Shown piece by piece: positions 1-6,489 of a stretch of 12,077 bases of DNA. This stretch comes from Pseudomonadota bacterium (lineage in GTDB: Bacteria > Pseudomonadota > Alphaproteobacteria > Azospirillales > Azospirillaceae). Below the pieces are notes generated by a model. That model saw nothing but the letters and a program-made list of their open reading frames with translations, did no database searches and was not told the origin of the DNA. The translations under genes and the position numbers were made by a program. The stretch is taken from contig JAEZPL010000127.1 of assembly GCA_023413605.1 (NCBI GenBank), positions 1 to 12,077 of the forward strand. Direction: 5' to 3'. Every line of letters starts with the position of its first letter. Within the stretch, counting starts at the first letter, position 1.

Positions 1-2
1 AA

Positions 3-329
3 ATCCAGCACGGCATCAACGCCTCGGTCATGCTGACCGAGGAGGCGGTCAAGCGCGTCGGCGCCGGCAAGCGCCAGACCGACGCCACCCAGGCGACCAT
101 CCGCGACCTCGCCGAGAGCGTCCAGGAAAGCGTGCTCGCCTTCCAGCAGATCGTCGCCGGCACCAACCAGCAGCAGATCGGCCTGGAGCAGGTGATCCAG
201 GCGCTGCAGAACATCCGCGAGGCGAGCAGCCAGACCGCCGCCGGCACCCGCCAGCTGGAAGGAGCCGCCGCCAACCTCAACGACCTCGGCCAGGGCTTGG
301 TCGAGGCGGTGCGGAACTACCGCGTGTGA
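3..329 (+). CDS. Methyl-accepting chemotaxis protein, C-terminal fragment (5' end outside window)
   Basis: This is the last 108 codons of a chemoreceptor. The reading frame is open from base 3 and ends at TGA 327-329. The visible part is an Ala/Gln/Glu-rich heptad helix typical of the receptor signalling domain, with stretches such as INASVMLTEEAVKRV and EASSQTAAGTRQLEGAAANL, the latter resembling the C-terminal methylation helix. The product would signal to the CheA encoded next and be methylated on Gln/Glu residues, with CheB removing the methyl groups. It ends in NYRV and has no NWETF-like pentapeptide for tethering CheR or CheB. Input, transmembrane and hairpin-tip regions lie upstream, so the ligand and membrane topology cannot be judged. 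The family call is firm; the subtype (WspA-like or Che3 receptor) is inferred from the neighbours. Confidence 0.9.
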   Translation: MQHGINASVMLTEEAVKRVGAGKRQTDATQATIRDLAESVQESVLAFQQIVAGTNQQQIGLEQVIQALQNIREASSQTAAGTRQLEGAAANLNDLGQGLVEAVRNYRV

Positions 330-355
330 TGATGGATCGGCGGAGCGCCATAAAG

Positions 356-392
356 CCCTTTTCCCCCCCGGGAAGAAGGGTTGGGGTAAGGG
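356..392 (+). repeat. REP-like hairpin element, left copy
   Basis: A C-run/G-run imperfect palindrome. Arms 356-365 (CCCTTTTCCC) and 370-380 pair over ten base pairs with one bulged G at 375 and a CCCC loop, followed by the tail GGGTTGGGGTAAGGG (378-392). Its tail is 12/15 identical to the reverse complement of the tail of the element at 451-486, so the two form an inverted pair. It resembles short extragenic repeats common in GC-rich proteobacteria. Copy number elsewhere in the genome cannot be seen here. Confidence 0.55.
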
Positions 393-394
393 AG

Positions 395-407
395 CGGCCG
401 AAGGCCG
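395..407 (+). repeat. Small perfect hairpin inside the REP-like pair
   Basis: CGGCC (395-399), loop GAA, GGCCG (403-407). It lies between the two REP-like elements. A similar 5-bp stem with a TGC loop is at 436-448 (CGCCC/GGGCG). Neither has a T-run after it, so they do not look like intrinsic terminators. Confidence 0.4.
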
Positions 408-450
408 AAAACGCACGCTTGTTGCCATGCCGTGACGCCCTGCGGGCGCC

Positions 451-486
451 CCCTCACCCCGGCCCTCTCCCCAGGGGAGCGAGGGA
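451..486 (-). repeat. REP-like hairpin element, right copy, overlapping the cheA ribosome binding site
   Basis: The stretch starts CCCTCACCCCGGCCC (451-465) and continues as a hairpin. CCCTC 463-467 can pair with GAGGG 481-485, with inner C-run/G-run pairing around 468-479. In reverse complement it aligns with the copy at 356-392. Its distal arm runs into GGAGG (484-488), which is the ribosome binding site of the kinase gene starting at 496. Confidence 0.55.
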
Positions 487-488
487 GG
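484..488 (+). promoter_or_regulatory. Ribosome binding site of hybrid cheA
   Basis: GGAGG ends seven bases before ATG 496, giving near-ideal spacing and fixing the start. Bases 484-485 belong to the 3' arm of the REP-like hairpin, so folding could partly hide the site. Confidence 0.75.
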
Positions 489-495
489 TGTTGGC

Positions 496-2754
496 ATGAA
501 CGACATCCGCGAACGGCTGCTCGCCGCCTTCGATCTGGAGCACAAGGACCACCTTGCGGCGATCCGCGAGGCGTTGCGCGCGGTGGAGCAGGATCCGGGC
601 TACAGCCCCGATCTGGCGGAAATCCACCGGCGCGCCCACAGCCTGAAGGGCGCCGCCCGCGCCGTTGACCTGCCGGAGGTGGAGCGGCTGTCGCACTGGC
701 TGGAGGCCGCGTTCCTGGCGGTCCAGCGCGGCACGGTGCCGCTCGACGCCAGCGCGCGCGGCGTGGTGCGCCGTGCGCTCGACGCCATCGAGGACGTGGT
801 GGCCTGGGCCACCCGCGGCGGCAACGCGGTGGAAACCGCCGACGTGCTGGCCGAACTGGCACGGCTGGGTGGCGAGGCCGGCGGCCCGGAGCCGGTGCGC
901 CGCCGTGCCAGCCCCGGATCGCCGCCGGATGAAAGCGCCCCGGCCGCGCCGCCGGAACAACCCCGACCCGCTCCCGGCACGTCCCCAGGCCCCTCCACCG
1001 TCTCGGTCCTGCGCGGCGCGGCGCCGTCGCTGGTGCGCATCCAAAGCGCCGGGCTGGAGCGGCTGTTCGCCACCGCCGCCGGCCTTCTGCCGGAGGTCGA
1101 GAACCAGTCCGCCCTGGTCGAACAGCTGCACGAGCTGCGCAACGAATGGCGGGCGCTGGAGCGGACCTGGAACGCCGTCCGCCCGCGCCTCAATCGCAAC
1201 GGCACCGCCGACGAGGTGGGCGCCCGCCTGTCCTCCTTCGAGCGGCGCTTCCGCGCGCTGGGGGCCTCGCTGGATGCCACGCACCGCGCGCACGACCGCC
1301 ACCTCTGGTCGCTGCGGCGCTGGAGCGGCGGCTTGCAGGAGGAGGTGCGGCAGCTCCGCATGCTGCCGGCGGAAACGCAGTTCAGCGGGCTGGGCCGCAT
1401 GATCCGGGAGATGAGCCGCACCCAGGGCAAGGAGGTGGAGGCCGACATCCGCGGCCTGGAAACCCAGGCCGACCGCGTCGTCCTGCAACGGCTGAAGGAC
1501 CCCGTCCTGCACATCGTCCGCAACGCCGTCACCCACGGCGTCGAGACCCCGCGCGAGCGGGTGGCGGCGGGCAAGCCGGCCTCGGCCACCGTGCGGTTCG
1601 AGGCCTCGGTCATCGCCAACCGGCTGCTGTTGCGGGTGGAGGATGACGGGCGCGGCCTGAACACCGACGCCATCGCGCGCCGCGCCGTGGAACGCGGCCT
1701 TCTGGGCGCGGACGAGGCGGCATCCTCCCCGCCCGAACGGCTTCTGAATTTGATCTTCGAACCGGGCTTCTCCACCGCCGACACGACGACGGAGCTGGCC
1801 GGCCGCGGCATGGGCTTGGCCATCGTCCGGCAGGAGGTCGCCCGGCTGCAAGGCCAGGTGACCGTTGCCGGGCGCGAGGGCGGCGGCACCACCGTCACCA
1901 TCGAGGTGCCGCTCAGCCTGCTCAGCCAGCGCCTCGTCTTCGTCGTCGTGCAGGACGACATTCTGGGATTGCCCAGCAGCGACGTGGCGCGGCTGATGCG
2001 CGTCCCGGCGGACGCTCTGTTCACCGACCTGCCCACCCCGACCGTCCGCCTGGAGGAGGAGGACGTGCCCGTAGCGCCGCTGGCGGCGCTGCTGGGCTAC
2101 GACAACGCCGCCCCGCCGTCCTCCCCATCCTCCACTGGGGCGACGCTGGCGCTGGCCGTGGTGCGCACGGGCGGGCGGCGGCTGGCGCTGCTGGTGGACG
2201 ACCTGCTGACCACCCGCGACGCCGTGGTGGGCGCTGCGGAGGAGGTCGGGATCGACCCGATGCGCTTCCTCGGCACCGTGCTGCTGGACGACGGCTCCCC
2301 CGCGCTGGTCCTGAATCCCGCTGGGCTGATGCCGTTGCCCGGCGCCGCCCTGCCGCCGCTGACCCGCGCCGACGAGGCGCCCCGGCAGCGCCCGCACATC
2401 CTTGTGGTCGACGATTCGATCACGACACGGACGCTGGAAAAGAGCATCCTGGAGGCCCATGGTTACCGGGTCACGCTGTGCGTGGACGGCCGCGAGGCGG
2501 TGGAGACTCTCGCCGAACTGGAGGATGTCGCCCTGATCATCAGCGACGTGGAAATGCCGAGAATGGACGGCTTCGCGCTGCTCCAGGCCGTCAAGGGCAA
2601 CCCGCTGACCTCCGACCTGCCGGTGATCCTCGTCACCTCCCGCGCCAGCGACGAGGACCGGGAACGCGGTCTGGACCTGGGCGCCGACGCCTACATCGTG
2701 AAGACCCGTTTCGACCAGAACGAGCTTCTGGCGGGCATAAGGCGGCTGATATGA
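496..2754 (+). CDS. cheA: Hybrid chemotaxis histidine kinase CheA with fused receiver (WspE/CheA3-like)
   Basis: A 752-residue cytoplasmic kinase that takes receptor signals and passes phosphate to CheB and other receivers. Domains in order: Hpt (about 1-105; phospho-His48 in AHSLKGAA); a Pro/Ala-rich linker (about 135-175); a coiled dimerisation region with the CheA signature VRQLRMLPAETQFSGL (about 285-300); an ATPase with N box Asn343, G1 DDGRG (383-387) and G2 GRGMGL (436-441); a CheW-like domain (about 478-612); and a receiver (about 633-752) with an acidic pair in VVDDS, phospho-Asp684 and Lys736. All key residues are present, so it should be active. No CheY-binding P2 domain is evident. 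The length matches WspE-type kinases. The fused receiver probably acts as a phosphate sink or internal regulator. It is co-directional with the receptor gene, and its stop overlaps an ATG (ATGA). Confidence 0.95.
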   Translation: MNDIRERLLAAFDLEHKDHLAAIREALRAVEQDPGYSPDLAEIHRRAHSLKGAARAVDLPEVERLSHWLEAAFLAVQRGTVPLDASARGVVRRALDAIEDVVAWATRGGNAVETADVLAELARLGGEAGGPEPVRRRASPGSPPDESAPAAPPEQPRPAPGTSPGPSTVSVLRGAAPSLVRIQSAGLERLFATAAGLLPEVENQSALVEQLHELRNEWRALERTWNAVRPRLNRNGTADEVGARLSSFERRFRALGASLDATHRAHDRHLWSLRRWSGGLQEEVRQLRMLPAETQFSGLGRMIREMSRTQGKEVEADIRGLETQADRVVLQRLKDPVLHIVRNAVTHGVETPRERVAAGKPASATVRFEASVIANRLLLRVEDDGRGLNTDAIARRAVERGLLGADEAASSPPERLLNLIFEPGFSTADTTTELAGRGMGLAIVRQEVARLQGQVTVAGREGGGTTVTIEVPLSLLSQRLVFVVVQDDILGLPSSDVARLMRVPADALFTDLPTPTVRLEEEDVPVAPLAALLGYDNAAPPSSPSSTGATLALAVVRTGGRRLALLVDDLLTTRDAVVGAAEEVGIDPMRFLGTVLLDDGSPALVLNPAGLMPLPGAALPPLTRADEAPRQRPHILVVDDSITTRTLEKSILEAHGYRVTLCVDGREAVETLAELEDVALIISDVEMPRMDGFALLQAVKGNPLTSDLPVILVTSRASDEDRERGLDLGADAYIVKTRFDQNELLAGIRRLI

Positions 2755-2790
2755 CCAGGGCCGCAGCATGACCAGGGCCGTGCCATGACC
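2751..2790 (+). repeat. 17-bp tandem duplication at the cheA-cheB junction
   Basis: ATGACCAGGGCCG occurs at 2751-2763 and again at 2768-2780, with period 17. A third partial copy, ATGACC, begins at 2785 and is the cheB start. The four-base spacers differ (CAGC, TGCC). Each full unit carries an AGGG (2757-2760, 2774-2777) seven bases before the next ATG. The two extra ATGs open only six-codon frames: MTRAAA with stop TGA 2769-2771, and MTRAVP with stop TGA 2786-2788. Each stop overlaps the next ATG. Confidence 0.9.
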
Positions 2791-3882
2791 GAAAAGCGCA
2801 GGATTCGCGTCCTGGTGGTCGAGGACTCGCCCGTCGTCCAGCAGCTTCTGGCCCACATCATCGGCGAGGATCCGCGGCTGGAGCTGGCGGGCATCGCCGC
2901 GTCGGGCGAACAGGCGCTGCGCATGGTGGAATCCGTCAAGCCCGACGTGGTGTCGCTGGACATCCGCCTGCCGGGCATCGACGGCTTCGCCGTCACCACC
3001 CGCCTGATGCGGGAGCATCCCATCCCCATCGTCGTCGTCGCGGCGGACGTGCACGACCTGGACATTCCCATGCGGGCGCTCCAGGCCGGCGCGCTGGCCG
3101 TGGTGGAAAAGCCCGGCAGCATGGCGCGGGCCGACTACCAGACCGTCGCCCGGCACCTGTGCACCCAGCTGACCATCATGAGCCAGGTGAAGGTGATCCG
3201 GCAGCGCGGCCGCCCGCGCGAGGAGCAGTCAGCACCGGGCGCCCGGAACGCCGCCCCCGCGACGCCGCCCCCCGCCCCCGTCGAACCGCCGTCCAAGGGA
3301 CGGCGGAAGTTCCGCGCGCTGGGCCTCGTGGCCTCCACCGGCGGGCCGGCCGCGCTGGTCAAGGTGCTGAAGGGGCTGCCGACGACCTTCCCGCTGCCGG
3401 TCTTCGTGGTGCAGCACATCGGCGCGCCCTTCGTGGCGGGCTTCGCGTCCTGGCTGGGGTCGGTCTGCCCGCTGCCGGTGGCGCTCGCCGCGCACAACAT
3501 TCCGGCCAGGGCGGGCCATGTCTACGTCGCCCCCGGCGACACGCATCTGGCCGCCGATCCCGGCGCCATGCGGCTGGTGTCCGGCGACCCGGTCTGCGGC
3601 CAGCGGCCGTCGGGCGACGTGCTGTTCACCTCCATGGCGACGGCCTTCGGCGCCGCGGGCATCGGCGTGCTGCTGACCGGGATGGGGGAGGACGGCGCCC
3701 GCGGCCTTGTCGACATGCACCGGGCCGGCGCCCACACGATTGCCGAACACGCCTCCACCGCGGTCATCCACAGCATGCCGGGCACCGCGGTCCGCCTGGG
3801 AGGCGCCACCGAGGAACTGCCCGTGGACAGGGTGGCGGCCCGGCTACTGGAACTGGTTTCGACGGGAGTGGAGCCTTCATGA
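2785..3882 (+). CDS. cheB: Chemotaxis response regulator protein-glutamate methylesterase CheB
   Basis: A 365-residue protein that removes methyl groups from (and deamidates) chemoreceptors to reset the sensory array; it acts in the cytoplasm and is switched on by CheA. The N-terminal receiver (about 7-125) has an acidic residue pair in VVEDS, phospho-Asp59 in SLDIRLPG, and Lys in VVEKPGS. A Pro-rich linker (about 145-175) leads to the esterase domain (about 178-360), with the catalytic triad Ser184 (VASTGGP), His211 (VVQHIG) and Asp303 (GMGEDGARG). Length and domain order are standard. ATG 2785 is chosen because it is the only start of the repeated ATGACC series in this frame, with AGGG seven bases upstream. 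The gene ends in an ATGA overlap with the next one, implying translational coupling. No CheR is in view; one is expected upstream. Confidence 0.96.
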   Translation: MTEKRRIRVLVVEDSPVVQQLLAHIIGEDPRLELAGIAASGEQALRMVESVKPDVVSLDIRLPGIDGFAVTTRLMREHPIPIVVVAADVHDLDIPMRALQAGALAVVEKPGSMARADYQTVARHLCTQLTIMSQVKVIRQRGRPREEQSAPGARNAAPATPPPAPVEPPSKGRRKFRALGLVASTGGPAALVKVLKGLPTTFPLPVFVVQHIGAPFVAGFASWLGSVCPLPVALAAHNIPARAGHVYVAPGDTHLAADPGAMRLVSGDPVCGQRPSGDVLFTSMATAFGAAGIGVLLTGMGEDGARGLVDMHRAGAHTIAEHASTAVIHSMPGTAVRLGGATEELPVDRVAARLLELVSTGVEPS

Positions 3883-4679
3883 CCGGACCCCGCGCGCTGA
3901 TCGTGGTCGCTTCGCAGACCCAGGGACTGTTGCTGAAGCTGCTGCTGGAGGAACAGGGCATCGAGGCGAGCTGCGTCGACGCCCTGGAACCGGCCACCGC
4001 CGAACTGTCCCGCCAGCCCGTCGACCTGCTGATGGTGGAAGGCGACGGCGCCGCCCCGCGGGTGCTGGCGGAACTGCGGCGCTACAGCCCGGCCCCGGCC
4101 ATCCTGCTCGGCCCGCCGGAACGGGCGGCGGAGGTGGCGCTGCCCCCCGACGCCCAATGGGCGGACCCGGCCGAATCGCGGACCGTCGTGCGCCAGGCGA
4201 TCACCATCCTGGAACGCCGCAACGCGCCGCCGTCCACCGCCGACATCCTGAAGCGGGCGCGCATCCTGATCGTGGACGACAGCGCCACCTACCGGGAATT
4301 CCTGCGCGCCGAGCTGGAGGAGGACGGCTGCCACGTCGTCGCCGCGCGCAACGCCGACGAGGCGGTGACCGCGCTGGAGGACGGCGGGCTGGACTGCGTC
4401 ATCCTCGACCTCGTCATGCCGGGCACCAGCGGCACCCAGCTGTGCGAGCGGTTCGACCGGTTCCGGCGCCGCCGCGGGCTGTTTTTCCAGATTGTCATTC
4501 TGACAAGTCAGGAAGGCGAGGACCGGCTGACGGCAAGCCTGACGGCCGGTGCGGACGACTTCATCGGCAAATCCCAACCCATGGAAGTGCTGAAAATCCG
4601 GCTGATGGCCTTGTTGCGGCGCAAATACATGGTGGACGACCATCTTCACCGCCTTTCGCACCCACTGCCTTCCGCATAG
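3879..4679 (+). CDS. Twin-receiver response regulator (degenerate REC plus intact REC, no effector domain)
   Basis: A 266-residue cytoplasmic protein, probably the output target of the hybrid CheA. Receiver 1 (about 5-115) keeps the fold pattern (ALIVVAS, VDLLMVEGD) but lacks the acidic pair, has Glu54 where the phospho-Asp belongs, and has lost the Thr/Ser and Lys. Receiver 2 (about 128-250) is intact: Asp133/Asp134, phospho-Asp177 in LDLVMPG, Thr209 and Lys231. After RRKYMVDDHLHRL it stops, with no GGDEF, HTH, HD or kinase domain. The start overlaps the cheB stop as ATGA, with GGAG a few bases upstream. WspR-type partners have REC-GGDEF, while R. centenum CheS3 is recalled as REC-REC-PAS-kinase, so this may be a CheS3-like front half encoded separately. 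The receiver call is firm; the partner is inferred. Confidence 0.85.
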   Translation: MTGPRALIVVASQTQGLLLKLLLEEQGIEASCVDALEPATAELSRQPVDLLMVEGDGAAPRVLAELRRYSPAPAILLGPPERAAEVALPPDAQWADPAESRTVVRQAITILERRNAPPSTADILKRARILIVDDSATYREFLRAELEEDGCHVVAARNADEAVTALEDGGLDCVILDLVMPGTSGTQLCERFDRFRRRRGLFFQIVILTSQEGEDRLTASLTAGADDFIGKSQPMEVLKIRLMALLRRKYMVDDHLHRLSHPLPSA

Positions 4680-4768
4680 GGTTATCTAGAGCTTTCGGGC
4701 GATTCCATCGTCTACCCACGAAAGGCTAAGGTGCTGGCCTTCGTTTCAGGGCTGTAAGAGAGAGTTAC

Positions 4769-6343
4769 GTGACGCCTCCCCACCAGGACAGAGCGGCCAC
4801 CAACACCCAACAGGAAGGGACCGAGTGCGTCGCGAACGCGCGCCGGGTCTGCCGCGCCTGCGCGGTGCCGGCGTTCGTCCTGGCCGGCCCGTCCGACTCG
4901 GCCCCGCTCTACCCCAACGACGAGCTGGCCGCGCTTCTGGGCAAGCCGCCGGTGCCGGACGGGCCGGCGGCCGGCTGGCTGGGCGGTTCCTGGCCGTCCA
5001 TCGCCCGCGCCGTGCGCCCGCTGTTCGCGGCCGAAGGCGGTGCACCGGCCGAAGGCGTGCCCTTCACCCTGACCCCGCACACCGGCGGGGCCGAACCGGT
5101 CATCTTCAAGGCCGTTCCCCTGACGGAGGGCGGGCGGACCGTCGGCGTGATGGCCATCGCGGCGCAGTCGATGCCGGACTACAAGGCCACCGCCCGCATG
5201 GAACGGGCCATGCGCGCCGAGATCGAACGGACCACCGCCGCCCGGTCGCGCTTCCTGGCGTCGGCCAGCCACGACCTGCGCCAGCCCTTCCAGGCCATGC
5301 GCCTGTTCCTGGACGCGCTCTGCTCCCAGATCGGCGACGAGAAGGCGCTGAACACGGCGGAGATGCTGGGCAACGCCATGACGGCCGGCGAACGGCTGCT
5401 GAACGCCCTGCTCGACATCTCCACGCTGGACGCCGGCACCGTGCAGCCGGACGTGCAGACCGTGGCGCTCGACGAACTGCTGGGCCAGCTGGTGGAGGAA
5501 TTCCGGCCCCAGAGCCTGGAAAAGGGCCTGCGCCTGCGTGCCCACCTGCGCCCCGGCACGGCGGTGACCGATCCGGTGCTGTTCGGCCGCGTCATGCGCA
5601 ACCTGCTGTCCAACGCCATCCGCTACACCCAGCGCGGCGGGCTTCTGCTGGCCATGCGCCGCCGCGGCGGCCTTTGGCGGGTGGAGGTGTGGGACACCGG
5701 CTTCGGCGTGCCGGAGGAGCAGCTGAGCGCCATCTTCGACGAATTCCACCAGCTGGAGAACCCGAACCGCGACCCGACGCGCGGGCTGGGGCTGGGGCTC
5801 GCCATCGTGCGGCGCCTGTCGGACCTGCTGGGCACGCCGGTGGAGGTGCGCTCCCGCCTTGGCCGCGGCACCGTCTTCGCGGTCACGGTGGAAGGCGGCG
5901 CGCCGGTCGCCGCGCCGGAGCCCGAGCCCGCCACCCTGCCCGAGCCGCCCGACGCCGCCCATCTGCCGCTGGCCGGCATGACCGTGCTGGCGGTGGACGA
6001 CGAGGCCATGGTGCTGACCGGCCTTCAGATGATCCTGGAAAGCTGGGGCTGCACCGTCGCCGCGGCCGGCGACATGCGCGAGGTCTTCGCCGTGCTGGAC
6101 GGCCTGCCCGAACCGCCGGCGGTGATCCTGACCGACCTGCGCCTGCCCGGCACGGTGTCCGGTTTCGACGTCATCGACCGCGTCCGCCGCCTGTACGGCC
6201 GCGACATTCCCGCCGTGGTGCTGAGCGGTGAAACCGCGCAGAGCGCGTTGCTGGAAGGCCAGCGCCGCGGTTGCTCCTTCCTGCACAAGCCGCTGCATCC
6301 GGGAGAGCTGAAACAGGTTCTGGAGCAGATCAGGAAGGGGTGA
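4769..6343 (+). CDS. Hybrid sensor histidine kinase with PAS-like N-terminus and C-terminal receiver
   Basis: A 524-residue kinase without transmembrane segments, so probably cytoplasmic. A divergent PAS-like region (about 25-135; PAFVLAG, PLYPNDELAALLG, PVIFKAVPL, VGVMAIA) is followed by a short helix and the H box ASASHDLRQPFQAM with phospho-His168. The ATPase has Asn282 (NLLSNAIRYT), G1 DTGFG (309-313) and G2 GLGLGL (339-344). The receiver (about 403-524) has Asp410/Asp411, phospho-Asp456 in LTDLRLPG and Lys507. The DLRQP H box is typical of NahK/ErcS'-type hybrid kinases. The signal is unknown. GTG 4769 is the only reasonable start: AGAGAG (about 4757-4763) precedes it, and the next in-frame Met is inside the PAS region. 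It lies 89 bases after the twin-receiver gene, on the same strand, so it could share its pathway or be separate. Confidence 0.9.
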   Translation: MTPPHQDRAATNTQQEGTECVANARRVCRACAVPAFVLAGPSDSAPLYPNDELAALLGKPPVPDGPAAGWLGGSWPSIARAVRPLFAAEGGAPAEGVPFTLTPHTGGAEPVIFKAVPLTEGGRTVGVMAIAAQSMPDYKATARMERAMRAEIERTTAARSRFLASASHDLRQPFQAMRLFLDALCSQIGDEKALNTAEMLGNAMTAGERLLNALLDISTLDAGTVQPDVQTVALDELLGQLVEEFRPQSLEKGLRLRAHLRPGTAVTDPVLFGRVMRNLLSNAIRYTQRGGLLLAMRRRGGLWRVEVWDTGFGVPEEQLSAIFDEFHQLENPNRDPTRGLGLGLAIVRRLSDLLGTPVEVRSRLGRGTVFAVTVEGGAPVAAPEPEPATLPEPPDAAHLPLAGMTVLAVDDEAMVLTGLQMILESWGCTVAAAGDMREVFAVLDGLPEPPAVILTDLRLPGTVSGFDVIDRVRRLYGRDIPAVVLSGETAQSALLEGQRRGCSFLHKPLHPGELKQVLEQIRKG

Positions 6344-6433
6344 GGCGCCAAGGGTGCGCCCCGCCGCCCTCGGAGGCATCGCACACAGAGGCTATGCCCC
6401 CGGCAACCGCCAACGCATGAGCATCGGCGCACG

Positions 6434-6470
6434 AAAAAGCCCGCCGGACGCGGGGGCGTGTCCGGCGGGC
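6434..6470 (-). terminator. Rho-independent terminator of the catalase gene
   Basis: A perfect 11-bp inverted repeat, GCCCGCCGGAC (6439-6449) and GTCCGGCGGGC (6460-6470), with a 10-base loop. Read on the - strand it is followed directly by five T residues (A-run 6434-6438). It lies 19 bases past the catalase stop. No T-run follows on the + strand, so it terminates the - strand gene rather than the convergent kinase gene. Confidence 0.88.
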
Positions 6471-6489
6471 GAGGCTGGGGGAGTCGGGC

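Noticed and set aside
454..3156. A 900-codon open frame on the - strand opposite cheA and cheB
   Set aside because: It is antisense to two well-supported genes. Its translation is rich in His, Gln, Gly, Arg and Ala without any domain motif, as expected from the reverse strand of GC-rich coding DNA.
4719..4743. Possible terminator between the twin-receiver gene and the hybrid kinase gene (CGAAAGGC/GCCTTCG)
   Set aside because: The stem is seven pairs with a bulge and a 10-base loop, followed only by a three-T run. Too weak to call.
4712..6379. A 555-codon open frame on the - strand opposite the hybrid kinase gene
   Set aside because: Same compositional shadow effect. No recognisable motif, and the + strand gene has all kinase and receiver residues.
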